Assembly (NCBI GenBank): GCA_019745975.1
Contig: JAIESQ010000007.1
Location: forward strand, 1 to 64,000
DNA length: 64,000 nt
Reading direction: 5' to 3'
From: Pirellulales bacterium
GTDB taxonomy: Bacteria; Planctomycetota; Planctomycetia; Pirellulales; JAEUIK01
Position numbers and translations under genes: made by a program. Positions 27,416-38,468 of this stretch are shown piece after piece (the first letter of the stretch is position 1; every line of letters starts with the position of its first letter). The notes under the pieces were generated by a model. It was not told where the DNA came from. It searched no databases and saw nothing but the letters and a program-made list of their open reading frames with translations.

Positions 27416-28996
27416 CTAGAACGCCACTTCGACGCGGGCGACCAGCCCGTCGAACGTCAGCGTGGTGAGATTCGTCGTTGCTGGCAAGAAGGCGGGCGCC
27501 GGCAACACCGACTCGTTGTGGACCGACTGAATCCAGCCCGGTGTCGTCACCGAATTGAACCAGGCCGAAATCAGGTAGCCGCCATACAGCCGCACGAAAC
27601 TACGCGGACTGATCCACGACACGCCCAGCTCCAAATCGAGCACTGGCACGATGCGATTGTCGGTCGCGCTGGTGCTCACCTCGAGGCCGTTGAACTGGTT
27701 CGTCTGGGTGTACGACGACTGGAACTTGCCGACCAGGAATCGCGACAGCCCGCGCCCATAGACGCGGAAGCCGTAGCACTTCCAGATGCGTTGCTCCCCT
27801 TCGAGTCCCAACTGCAGACCACCGCCGTTGAAGTCGACGCTCGTGTTCACGTTCGTCCTGCCGTTCGGCGGAGCGAAGGGATAGTTGGCGCCAAACTGCT
27901 GTCCGAGCCGAGCGTACGCACCGCCGCCAAAGATCCCCAGCCAACTGCGCTCGGTGTTGACCAGCAGCGTCTCGTAGCTGGCGTCGGCGATCTGCAAGTT
28001 GATGTTGTAAAAGGCGGTCGTTGGGTCGGATTGGAACCCAGCGTTGAAAGTTCCCGGATACGCCGTTAACGGGTCGATCACCGTGCCCGCCGGCGCCGTC
28101 AGCGAGTCATTGGTGTTGGTTTGCAGCCACGTGTAACTCCCCATGATGCGGGCGCACGGGGCGATGATCAGCGCCCCTCCGACGCGAAAGCCGGGGCTGT
28201 AATCGGGATTGATGCTGCCGGTCGGTCCCTTGGGGACCGTCCCCACAAAGCCAATCCCATCAGTCGGTACCGCGAATGGCACGGCCACTCCGCGCGGTGA
28301 CAAATACAAGAAGTCGCCGAACATCGACACGCCGTACTTCGGCCCGCAATGGGCCGGGCAGCCCGGCTGGCCCCACGCGGCCGGGGAAAAGAACGCTCCG
28401 CCCGACGGGGGCGGACCATACGCTCCCGGCGGTGGCGGTCCATAACCCAATTGAGCTGGCGCCGTGTACGTGCTGTAGGGTGGCGGGACTGGCTCCGCGC
28501 CAGGCATGCCGAACACGGGAGCGCCTAGACGCACCGACTGTGGCTCTTCCAGCGATTCATAGGTCTCGTATTCGGGCGGCGGAATTTCACCCGGCAATTG
28601 TGCCACGCGGCGACGCAGGTAGTCGCGGTCGGTCGAGCCTGCCGAGTAGCGCGTGGCCGTGTCGCGATCGCCTTGTCGTTGGCGATCCACGGCGTAGCGG
28701 TCGCGCCGCAATGAGCCCCCGTCGTCCGCGGCCCGATCGCGACTATCGGCGACTCGGCGGCTGTCGTCGCGATCGGCAATCTCGCGCCGGCGCGCTGCGC
28801 TGCGGCTGCGCGAGCGCGATTCGTATCGGTCATCGCGTTCCCCGCGTCGCGACGCCGTGCGACTCGGGCTCGAGCGCTCCGCGCGGATCCTGTCGCGGTA
28901 GTCGTCGCTGCGCGTGGCCTCGGCGGCCCGAATCCAACCCGACGACACCCCGAGCAACACGAGCGCGCAGAGCGCGACCACATGACGAATCATCAT
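27416..28996 (-). CDS. BBP7 family outer-membrane beta-barrel protein (paralogue 2)
   Basis: About 526 residues, clearly related to the neighbouring gene: both have SVPFAVP-like openings (here GVAVPFAVPTDGIGFVG), GFRVGGALII, FNAGFQSDP, a strand ending GGYLISAWFNS, and a terminal Phe. The N-terminal 120 residues after the signal peptide are very rich in Arg, Asp and Ser (RSRSAARRREIADRD), followed by a Pro/Tyr/Gly-rich linker (about 150-200), so the barrel of the two paralogues is conserved but their exposed N-termini differ completely. Start is taken at the ATG at 28996; a TTG at 29011 is in frame. Confidence 0.87.
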   Translation of the reverse strand: MMIRHVVALCALVLLGVSSGWIRAAEATRSDDYRDRIRAERSSPSRTASRRGERDDRYESRSRSRSAARRREIADRDDSRRVADSRDRAADDGGSLRRDRYAVDRQRQGDRDTATRYSAGSTDRDYLRRRVAQLPGEIPPPEYETYESLEEPQSVRLGAPVFGMPGAEPVPPPYSTYTAPAQLGYGPPPPGAYGPPPSGGAFFSPAAWGQPGCPAHCGPKYGVSMFGDFLYLSPRGVAVPFAVPTDGIGFVGTVPKGPTGSINPDYSPGFRVGGALIIAPCARIMGSYTWLQTNTNDSLTAPAGTVIDPLTAYPGTFNAGFQSDPTTAFYNINLQIADASYETLLVNTERSWLGIFGGGAYARLGQQFGANYPFAPPNGRTNVNTSVDFNGGGLQLGLEGEQRIWKCYGFRVYGRGLSRFLVGKFQSSYTQTNQFNGLEVSTSATDNRIVPVLDLELGVSWISPRSFVRLYGGYLISAWFNSVTTPGWIQSVHNESVLPAPAFLPATTNLTTLTFDGLVARVEVAF

Positions 28997-29418
28997 GGCA
29001 GTTGGCTTCAATATTGACTGAGGAGTTCTGCGAAGACGGTCGTGAACTGGCGAATCACACCGGACAATTAGCGAATGCTGCCAGAGAAGGGGTGCGGACT
29101 ATAGGGTGGACCACTCCGCCGGGCAAGTGCAGTTTCAGGCTGGAGGATTGCACGCCGCGCGAAGGAGATAGGTTCCGCTGCCGCTGGCGCAATAGGATTG
29201 GATCTGCCCCCTGGGCGCCACGCGCACGATGCTGGCGCCAGCACTCTAGCTGCCGGCGAATAGTTGCCTCGCTACGTCAGCGCTTCGCCTACACGCAAGC
29301 CGCGCTCTTGCAACGGCGGCAAGCGAGCGGTTGCCACGCCGGCGCGCGACGACCACAATCGTGCCGGATGCTAGCGCGGCGTGGTTGATTTCGGTCGTTG
29401 GATTCGGGGAGCAAAGGC
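28997..29418. other. Divergent intergenic region
   Basis: About 420 bases between the second BBP7 gene and the membrane protein. It should hold promoters for both. I see no clear hexamers, terminator or small gene; a GC-rich stretch with cgccgcgcga/gctgccggcg-type motifs fills the middle. Confidence 0.4.
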
Positions 29419-31113
29419 GTGTCGATATCTTCACCCCTGCGCAGCCAGCGCGGACTCGACCTGACGCACAACCTGCTCTTGCCGACGCTGTTGTTCGCGG
29501 CATTGGGGGCCATGAGCTGGGCCGTCCGCGGCTGCGCGGGCTTCGGCGGTTCGGCTGGCTGCATTTTCGCCGGCGTACTGTGGGGTGTCGCATGGTGGTT
29601 CGTCGCCCGCGATGGCACGAGCGCGCAAGACGAAGGCGACGAATGGGCCTGGCCCGCGCGGCGCTACACTTCAGGCTGGATCGTGCTCGCTCTGACGATT
29701 GGCATCGGCATCTCCGGCGCGCGCGGTTGGATGCAGTGGCCAAGCTTCTTCGAAGGCAAGCTGCAGACCGACTACGCCAAGGGCCAGTTCGTCCCGATCT
29801 CGCGCGCGTACGGCTTCCTGTGGCTGTTTATCGCCGGCATACCCTGGGCAGGGATCGGCGCCTGCCTGCTGGCCTGGTGCAGCCCGCTGCGGACGACGCG
29901 CGCCTGGCACTGGGCGCTGCGCATCGGCTGCGGCCTCGGCGCCGCCGCGCTCGCCGTCTATCTGTATCAGAGGTATCCGCAGCACTTTCTGCCGCTTTAC
30001 GAAGAGCATCGCGATCGTTACCTCGACCTGGACAATAACCCCAACCTTCGCCGGCTGATCAACGACAGTCGCTCCGCGATCATGCACCTGGGGCTGTTTC
30101 TGGGCTTCTTGATCTACGAAGTAGTCCGCCGCGATTGGAAGAATGTGCTCTTGATCACGACCGTGGGTGTTCTGAACGGCGCCGGCTGGGCGGCCCTGCA
30201 AAACTGGAAATGGCACGATGACATTTGGCCTGGCGTGACTTTCAACTGGTGGCGCTGTTGGGAATCTTCGGGCGGAATCAGCATCGGCATCGCCTACGGC
30301 GTGGCGTACTTTCTGGTCAACCGACCGATGAGGGCCGCCGAGCGGGCGATGATCCGCGCGCGGCGGTCATTGAGTTCGCCCTCGATTGAGTGGCTCGTCG
30401 TCTACCTCGGTTTGATCGCGCTCTTGGTGCTCCCTGTGTGGGAAGAGGCGCACGTTTCGATCCAGGCATTCCTGGCGGTCGTCGCGCTGTTTGGGATCGT
30501 GTATTGCTTGCGGACCCGGCGCCACAGTTCGCAACTAGAACCAGTTTCAAAACCTGGTCTGGGTGCCACTGCTGGCTTGCCCAGCAGTGCAAAGTTCGAT
30601 ACGGCACTGCTAGACGAGCTAGCAGTGGCACCCGATGCTGGTTCAATGCGGGTTTTGAAACTGCTTCTCGGTACTGCATCCCCCCGCGCCAACGGCGATC
30701 CGAATCTCGAACGCTTCGGGCTGGGGCTGGGTCTGCTCGTGGGTCTCGGCTTCTCGGTCCGCAACGGGCTCAAAGGCTTCTTCCGCATGCACTATGGCAA
30801 CGAGGAGTATTACGCCACGCTGCTGTGGCAAATCGTCGGCCCAGCGCTGGTGGTCATCCTGCTTGGGCTGTGCGCTTGGATTTTCTGGCGACCGCTGCCG
30901 GGGAACTTTACCGGCGATGCCTTCCCACGCGCCGCAGCCATCACCTGGCTGGCGCTCGTCTGGCAGAACGTGCTCGGTCAACTGGTTACAGGCCCACTGA
31001 GCGAATGGCCCGAGTTCGCCTTCGCCGCCTACTATGTGCTGTTGTTCGTGATCACCGCCGTGATCGTGATTCACTTTAGCGACCGCGTGCGATGCCTGCC
31101 GATGGGAAGGTAG
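29419..31113 (+). CDS. Polytopic membrane protein carrying a palindromic repeat in a loop
   Basis: About 564 residues with roughly 10-12 hydrophobic segments (for example LLLPTLLFAALGAMSW, IVLALTIGIGISGA, LLVYLGLIALLVLPVW-like and YYVLLFVITAVIVIHF). I do not recognise a family. Between helices, at about residues 373-417, the frame runs through repeat copy C, adding VSKPGLGATAGLPSS and ALLDELAVAPDAG. The sequence resumes as a normal membrane protein (RFGLGLGLLVGLGFSVR). A GTG at 29419 with upstream gggag is preferred over the TTG at 29398. Two bases after its stop begins a soluble protein, suggesting co-transcription. Confidence 0.78.
   Translation: MSISSPLRSQRGLDLTHNLLLPTLLFAALGAMSWAVRGCAGFGGSAGCIFAGVLWGVAWWFVARDGTSAQDEGDEWAWPARRYTSGWIVLALTIGIGISGARGWMQWPSFFEGKLQTDYAKGQFVPISRAYGFLWLFIAGIPWAGIGACLLAWCSPLRTTRAWHWALRIGCGLGAAALAVYLYQRYPQHFLPLYEEHRDRYLDLDNNPNLRRLINDSRSAIMHLGLFLGFLIYEVVRRDWKNVLLITTVGVLNGAGWAALQNWKWHDDIWPGVTFNWWRCWESSGGISIGIAYGVAYFLVNRPMRAAERAMIRARRSLSSPSIEWLVVYLGLIALLVLPVWEEAHVSIQAFLAVVALFGIVYCLRTRRHSSQLEPVSKPGLGATAGLPSSAKFDTALLDELAVAPDAGSMRVLKLLLGTASPRANGDPNLERFGLGLGLLVGLGFSVRNGLKGFFRMHYGNEEYYATLLWQIVGPALVVILLGLCAWIFWRPLPGNFTGDAFPRAAAITWLALVWQNVLGQLVTGPLSEWPEFAFAAYYVLLFVITAVIVIHFSDRVRCLPMGR
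30537..30668 (-). repeat. Palindromic repeat copy C, inside the membrane protein gene
   Basis: Inverted relative to copies A and B: the gcttgcc-loop hairpin comes first and the agacgag-loop hairpin second. Ends are cagtttcaaaacc and ggttttgaaactgc; with the outer bases agaa...ttct the length is 132 bp. The host frame is open throughout, as is at least one frame of the other strand. Confidence 0.9.
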
Positions 31114-31115
31114 TG

Positions 31116-31592
31116 ATGTCGGCCCGCGGTGCGCTCGAGCTGCTTTGCGAAAAGTATCGAAGCCGCATCTTCGCTTCGGACGCGATCGACTGGGCGGTTG
31201 CCGAATTGATCGAAGCGAGCGACTCCGATTCGCTGCGCCGTCTGGCGGCAACTCTCAAGCCGACCGACTGGTGGGAAGTCGATCCGCTGCTGCGGGCCAG
31301 CTTCGCGGAATTGGGCTATCCGTGGCTTGGCGAGACGGATTGTTACTGGGCCTGTGCCGAAGCCACGGACCGCGATATCGTCGAAGATCGCATCTCGCCG
31401 GCGGACGGTTGCGCGAGAATGTACAAACTCTATGCGTGGCTACAGTACCCGACCGAGTTAAGGGCGTGGGATTTCCTTCACGGGGGCTTTCATCCGGACG
31501 AGGCTCGAGAACTTTTGTCCGGTGAATTTGACGAGGTCGTCAAAACAACCGCCGCCGCCTGGCTCCGCACGCGCCCACTCGCGCCGGAGTAG
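31116..31592 (+). CDS. Hypothetical soluble protein
   Basis: A 158-residue protein of unknown function. It is mostly alpha-helical by eye (LELLCEKYRSRIFASDAIDWAVAELIEASDSDS) with a conserved-looking middle (PTDWWEVDPLLRASFAELGYPWLGETDCYW) rich in Trp and Asp. No signal peptide. The ATG at 31116 is chosen over 31092 because it follows the stop of the preceding gene by two bases with a gggaagg site 5-6 bases upstream. Its tight link to the membrane protein before it suggests a joint function. Confidence 0.68.
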   Translation: MSARGALELLCEKYRSRIFASDAIDWAVAELIEASDSDSLRRLAATLKPTDWWEVDPLLRASFAELGYPWLGETDCYWACAEATDRDIVEDRISPADGCARMYKLYAWLQYPTELRAWDFLHGGFHPDEARELLSGEFDEVVKTTAAAWLRTRPLAPE

Positions 31593-31671
31593 CCAAGCGG
31601 CAGTTTTCCTAGATCAAGTCTTCCGCCTGCCAAAAAAGCTGGGCGCTCGCGGGGGTCCTTCCCCACCTTCC

Positions 31672-34872
<3,201 letters not shown>

Positions 34873-34924
34873 GAGAGAGACCTCCATGTCCTGGTGAAAA
34901 CGACGCCCAAGCTACTCCTGGGCG

Positions 34925-34941
34925 ATACTATACGTTAGTAT
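34925..34941. other. Short inverted repeat upstream of nrdJ
   Basis: atacta (34925-34930) and tagtat (34936-34941) form perfect 6-bp arms around tacgt, about 50 bases before the nrdJ start. It may be an operator or part of the promoter; hexamer spacing does not give a clear sigma-70 promoter. Confidence 0.4.
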
Positions 34942-35026
34942 ACTTCACACTTCTTGAATCGGGCGACTCGCCCGACAATCCGCAGCCGAAATGCCCCCCA
35001 CCGAATTGTGCAATGCCGATCAACGA

Positions 35027-35073
35027 CAACTAGATATTGTATCAACTTCCCATCTTAACACAATAGATGGTGC
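35027..35073 (-). promoter_or_regulatory. Tandem pair of NrdR-box-like operators
   Basis: Two 16-base sites match the NrdR consensus acaCwAtATaTwgtgt. Read on the minus strand they are atacaatatctagttg (35042-35027, 12 of 16) and gcaccatctattgtgt (35073-35058, 13 of 16). Their starts are exactly 31 bases apart with a 15-base gap, the three-turn spacing expected of NrdR pairs. They lie upstream of the nrdJ start, so NrdR probably represses nrdJ when dATP is plentiful. Confidence 0.8.
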
Positions 35074-35224
35074 TGCGGACCGGGGCACAGTCTAACCGCT
35101 AGCACCCGGCTGTCAACCAACTTTTTGAAGATCGCATGAAGCCCTTGCCGCGGTTTGGGTTCGGGCCGCCCGCCAAGACCGACTGCCTCCGCAGCCGCTG
35201 GGCCAGCGCTTGATCGGGCCGCCT

Positions 35225-35554
35225 TCAGTGCTCGAGGTCGTCGAAGGTAACGGGCGCTTGGCCCGGACCGCGGACACCTAGGATTCGTACCTCGGGCACA
35301 CTGACGATGTAGAGAATCCGATAAATGTGTCCGCGTCGCGTGCGAAAGAACCGCTCGCGAATCGGTAGCTCGAGTTCCTGGCTCTCAGGCGCCAATGGGT
35401 GACGCAGTGGGTCGTGCGCTAGGCTGTCGGTGGCACGCTCGAACGCCGCCAACCAGGCCTTGGCGCCAGCAGGCGAGCGCGCGGACATCCACTCCAAAAT
35501 AGCGTCGATATTCGCCGCCGCGCGAGGGAATACCAGAACCCGGTAGGCCTTCAC
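35225..35554 (-). CDS. RelE/ParE-family toxin
   Basis: A 109-residue protein of the RelE/ParE toxin superfamily: an N-terminal strand (YRVLVFPRAAANIDAI), the two-helix hairpin (EWMSARSPAGAKAWLAAF) and the C-terminal strands rich in basic residues (IRERFFRTRRGHIYRILYIV). In ParE-like members the target is gyrase, in RelE-like members mRNA on the ribosome; the sequence does not decide between them. It overlaps the antitoxin stop by four bases (ATGA), a typical coupled arrangement with the antitoxin first. Confidence 0.85.
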   Translation of the reverse strand: MKAYRVLVFPRAAANIDAILEWMSARSPAGAKAWLAAFERATDSLAHDPLRHPLAPESQELELPIRERFFRTRRGHIYRILYIVSVPEVRILGVRGPGQAPVTFDDLEH

Positions 35555-35805
35555 GACTTCGACCAGCCGTGACGCGCGCGCTGTTGGCGCACGAAGTCCT
35601 CGATCGGGACTCCGTTGACGCCAGCTTCCACTTCGGCCACCGCCTCGCGCAAGTCAGCAATCGACGCATCGAACTCGTCGGGATGGGGATGTTCGATTCG
35701 GAACAGGTCGAGCGCCTCTTCTGGTGTGAGGCTCCGCCCGCTTTGCACCTGCAGCCTGATGAACTGCTCGAACTGCGAGAGCTCGGAATTCGGGTCCGTA
35801 GCCAT
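35551..35805 (-). CDS. Antitoxin partner of the RelE/ParE toxin
   Basis: An 84-residue acidic protein, first gene of the toxin-antitoxin operon. The middle (LTPEEALDLFRIEHPHPDEFDASIADLREAVAE) is helical with no recognised DNA-binding motif by eye, and the C-terminus is basic (VRQQRARHGWSKS). It is assigned as antitoxin on the grounds of size, charge and the ATGA overlap with the toxin. It may act by folding on the toxin. Confidence 0.8.
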   Translation of the reverse strand: MATDPNSELSQFEQFIRLQVQSGRSLTPEEALDLFRIEHPHPDEFDASIADLREAVAEVEAGVNGVPIEDFVRQQRARHGWSKS

Positions 35806-35877
35806 GGCAATCGCTCCTCCAGCAACTATGCTAACACGCCGCTACTTCGCATCAAAATTCTCAGCCTGGCCCCGCGC

Positions 35878-36918
35878 ATGCTCATTCCCGCCCCGCGCTT
35901 GGAACATATCGTTCACGACATTTTCGCCGCCGCCGGCTGCCGCGATCGCGAGCCGAACCAAATCGCCAGCCGCCTCGTGGGCGCGAACCTCGTGGGGCAC
36001 GATTCGCACGGCGTGATCCGCGTGCCCGACTACATCCAGTGGCTGCGCGACGGCAAGGTGATCGCCAATCGCCAAGCCGAAATCGTGCTCGATAGCGAAG
36101 TCTTCTCGGTGCTCGACGGCGGATTTGGCTTCGGCCAGGCGCTCGGCGAGCAAGCGATGCAACTGGCGCTTGAGCGCGTGAAGAAACACGGAGTGGCCGT
36201 CGTCGGCTTGCGCAATGCCGGCCACTTGGGGCGCATCGGCGATTGGGCTGAAATGGCCGCTAGCGCAGGCTACGTCTCGCTGCACTTCGTGAACACCTCG
36301 GGCGGAGGCATCCTTGTCGCGCCGTTCGGCGGCATCGATCGCCGCTTGTCGGCCGATCCAATCGCGGCTGGCGTGCCCCTGGGCAACGGCCGCCTGCTGG
36401 TACTCGATATCTCCTGCGCAATCATCGCCGAAGGCAAGCTCAAGGTAGCTCGCAACAAAGGAGTGCATGTCGCGGAAGGGTTAATCCTCGATCCCGACGG
36501 ACAGCCGACAACCGATCCCTTGAAGTTCTATGGTCCGCCGCGCGGCGCCATCCTGCCCTTCGGCGGGCACAAAGGCTACGCGCTGGGCATGGTCGTCGAA
36601 ATCCTGGCCGGGGCGCTCTGCGGCGGCTGGTGCAGCAACCCCGAGGTCAAGCAAGTCGCCAACAACATGCTGTCGATCGTCATCGACCCGGCCCGCGTGC
36701 AGCCGCGGCAGTCATTCGTCTCGGAAGTCGAGCGGTTTGTCGCCGAAGTGAAAACGTCGCGCACGGTGACCCCCGATGGCGAGATCCTCTACCCCGGCGA
36801 GCCCGAGGCTCGCTGCCGCGCCAAGCGCCAGGCCGAAGGCATTCCGCTGGACGACACCACCTGGTCGCAACTGGCCCGTGTGGCCGCCGAATTCGACGTG
36901 AATGCCGCCGCAACGTAG
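35878..36918 (+). CDS. Ldh family (malate/L-lactate dehydrogenase type) oxidoreductase
   Basis: A 346-residue NAD(P)-dependent oxidoreductase of the malate/L-lactate/ureidoglycolate dehydrogenase family, which is unrelated to Rossmann-type LDH. Key residues are in GHDSHGVIRVPDYI (active-site His), GLRNAGHLGRIGDWAEM (substrate His) and FGGHKGYALGMVVEIL (cofactor). It probably reduces a 2-keto acid or its amino analogue; the exact substrate cannot be read. Start ATG at 35878; the open frame upstream overlaps the toxin-antitoxin pair and is not used. Confidence 0.9.
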   Translation: MLIPAPRLEHIVHDIFAAAGCRDREPNQIASRLVGANLVGHDSHGVIRVPDYIQWLRDGKVIANRQAEIVLDSEVFSVLDGGFGFGQALGEQAMQLALERVKKHGVAVVGLRNAGHLGRIGDWAEMAASAGYVSLHFVNTSGGGILVAPFGGIDRRLSADPIAAGVPLGNGRLLVLDISCAIIAEGKLKVARNKGVHVAEGLILDPDGQPTTDPLKFYGPPRGAILPFGGHKGYALGMVVEILAGALCGGWCSNPEVKQVANNMLSIVIDPARVQPRQSFVSEVERFVAEVKTSRTVTPDGEILYPGEPEARCRAKRQAEGIPLDDTTWSQLARVAAEFDVNAAAT

Positions 36919-37026
36919 CCGGGGTTCGCGGCACTTTTAGCGGGCGGCGGCGCCGGTATACTTGGGGTTCGAACTTACTCGACCCGTAGCCGATCTCGTC
37001 CGGTTACCGCCAGAGGTTCTTAGCAC

Positions 37027-37248
37027 ATGGCCGATCAGTTTGACCCCTACCGAGAACGGCTGGTGATCGAGACCGACACCGTCTGGCCGTCCGACTACGC
37101 CGATCTTTCCGCCGACGAGAAAGTGGCGATCGCCGAGCGCTTGCACGCCCAGCCGGCCGATGCGTCGAATCTCGAATACGTGCGGCTGCACACCGGTTTC
37201 TGCCGCACGATCCACGTCACGCCCGACGATGTCGCGCGTGTCAGCTAA
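37027..37248 (+). CDS. Small hypothetical protein
   Basis: A 73-residue soluble, acidic protein starting MADQFDPYRERLVIETDTVW and ending HVTPDDVARVS. I do not recognise a domain. Its charged, Asp/Glu-rich sequence with few repeats reads like a real gene. It is 42 bases before aroB in the same direction and could be co-transcribed with it. Confidence 0.65.
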   Translation: MADQFDPYRERLVIETDTVWPSDYADLSADEKVAIAERLHAQPADASNLEYVRLHTGFCRTIHVTPDDVARVS

Positions 37249-37290
37249 GCGGCCTTCGCGCTCCACGGCACCGCTGGGCATGGCATTACG

Positions 37291-38391
37291 GTGAGCACGC
37301 AACTGAAAATCGTTCGCGTCGCGCTGGCCGAGCGGGCCTACGACATCCAGATCGGCGCCGGCACGCTGGCCACGGCCGACCAGTTCGTCGCCCGCCATGC
37401 TTCCGCCCGTCACGTCGTCATCGTGACCGATCGCAATGTCGCCGCTCCTTATGCCGCCGCCGTCGCCGGCAGCCTGCGCACCGCGGGTCTCAAGGTCAAT
37501 CTCGAAGCGCTCGAACCGGGCGAGGCCACCAAGTCGATCGCCACGGCCGAGCGGCTCTGGAACCGGCTGCTCGCGCTAGGGGCCGATCGCCGCACGCTTG
37601 TCGTCGCTGTCGGTGGCGGCGTGATCGGCGACGTCGCCGGCTTCGCCGCGGCTACGTTCGCGCGCGGGCTGGCTTTTGTGCAAGTACCGACGACGCTCCT
37701 GGCGCAGGTCGATAGTTCGGTCGGCGGCAAAGTCGGCATCAATCTGCCCGGCGCCAAGAACATGGTGGGCGCGTTCTGGCAGCCGCGGGGCGTGCTCGTC
37801 GACACGGCGGTGCTCGAGTCGCTGCCGGCCAGCGAATACCGCGCCGGCCTGGCCGAAGTGGTCAAGTATGGCGTCGCGCTCGACTCGCACTTCTTCGACT
37901 GGCTCGAGCGGCACGCGGCCGAACTAAACGCCCGCGACGCCGCCACGCTCACGCACGTCGTCGAGCGCTCGTGCCGCCTGAAGGCCGACGTCGTCGAAGC
38001 CGACGAGCGCGAGCTGACCGGCCGCCGCGCCGTCCTCAACTACGGGCACACCTTCGCGCACGCCATCGAAGCGGTCTCCGAATACTCCGGCTGGCTGCAC
38101 GGCGAAGCGGTCGCGGTCGGCATGCACTGCGCCGCGCGATTGGCCGAGCGACTGGGGCGCATCGATGCCGAGGTGGTTCGCCGACAACGCGAGTTGCTGG
38201 TCGCGCTCGGCTTGCCCATCGAGCTGCCACCGCTCGGCGCCGAGCGGCTCTTAGCAGCTATGGCGCGCGACAAGAAAGTCGAGGCAGGCAAATTGCGCTT
38301 CGTGCTCCCCAATCGCCTCGGTCATGCCGAGCTGGTCGAGGACGTGCCCACCAGCGAGGTCGAAGCGGTGCTCGCCAATATTGGGAAATAG
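37291..38391 (+). CDS. aroB: 3-dehydroquinate synthase
   Basis: A 366-residue enzyme of the shikimate pathway; it converts DAHP to 3-dehydroquinate using NAD and a divalent metal. Diagnostic features are GGGVIGDVAGFAA, VQVPTTLLAQVDSSVGGK, GINLPGAKNMVGAFWQP, then the metal-binding GLAEVVKYG and NYGHTFAHAIE with the His of LHGEAVAVGMHCA. Length is as expected. It starts at GTG 37291; no strong Shine-Dalgarno is seen. It may be transcribed together with the small gene before it. Confidence 0.96.
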   Translation: MSTQLKIVRVALAERAYDIQIGAGTLATADQFVARHASARHVVIVTDRNVAAPYAAAVAGSLRTAGLKVNLEALEPGEATKSIATAERLWNRLLALGADRRTLVVAVGGGVIGDVAGFAAATFARGLAFVQVPTTLLAQVDSSVGGKVGINLPGAKNMVGAFWQPRGVLVDTAVLESLPASEYRAGLAEVVKYGVALDSHFFDWLERHAAELNARDAATLTHVVERSCRLKADVVEADERELTGRRAVLNYGHTFAHAIEAVSEYSGWLHGEAVAVGMHCAARLAERLGRIDAEVVRRQRELLVALGLPIELPPLGAERLLAAMARDKKVEAGKLRFVLPNRLGHAELVEDVPTSEVEAVLANIGK

Positions 38392-38417
38392 CGCGCGAGT
38401 CGCCCGCCAGGGCTAGT

Positions 38418-38445
38418 CCGGGGTCACAGACGTAGCAGACCCCGG
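38418..38445. terminator. Hairpin between convergent aroB and DUF1552 genes
   Basis: ccggggtc (38418-38425) and gaccccgg (38438-38445) form an 8-bp GC stem with a 12-base loop in the 77-base gap between converging genes. There is no T-run on either side, so it may not be a rho-independent terminator in the strict sense. Confidence 0.5.
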
Positions 38446-38468
38446 CTTGCGATTACTGCAACGCGCCG

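Noticed and set aside
29398-29418. TTG at 29398 as start of the membrane protein
   Set aside because: The GTG at 29419 has a purine-rich site upstream; the TTG does not.
34925-34965. Sigma-70 promoter for nrdJ around the tatact/tatagt sequences
   Set aside because: No -35 hexamer at 15-19 bases; spacing to ttcaag is 10 or 20 bases.
36955-37020. GGTTCGAA motif resembling a tRNA T-loop
   Set aside because: No cloverleaf arms or acceptor stem could be built around it.
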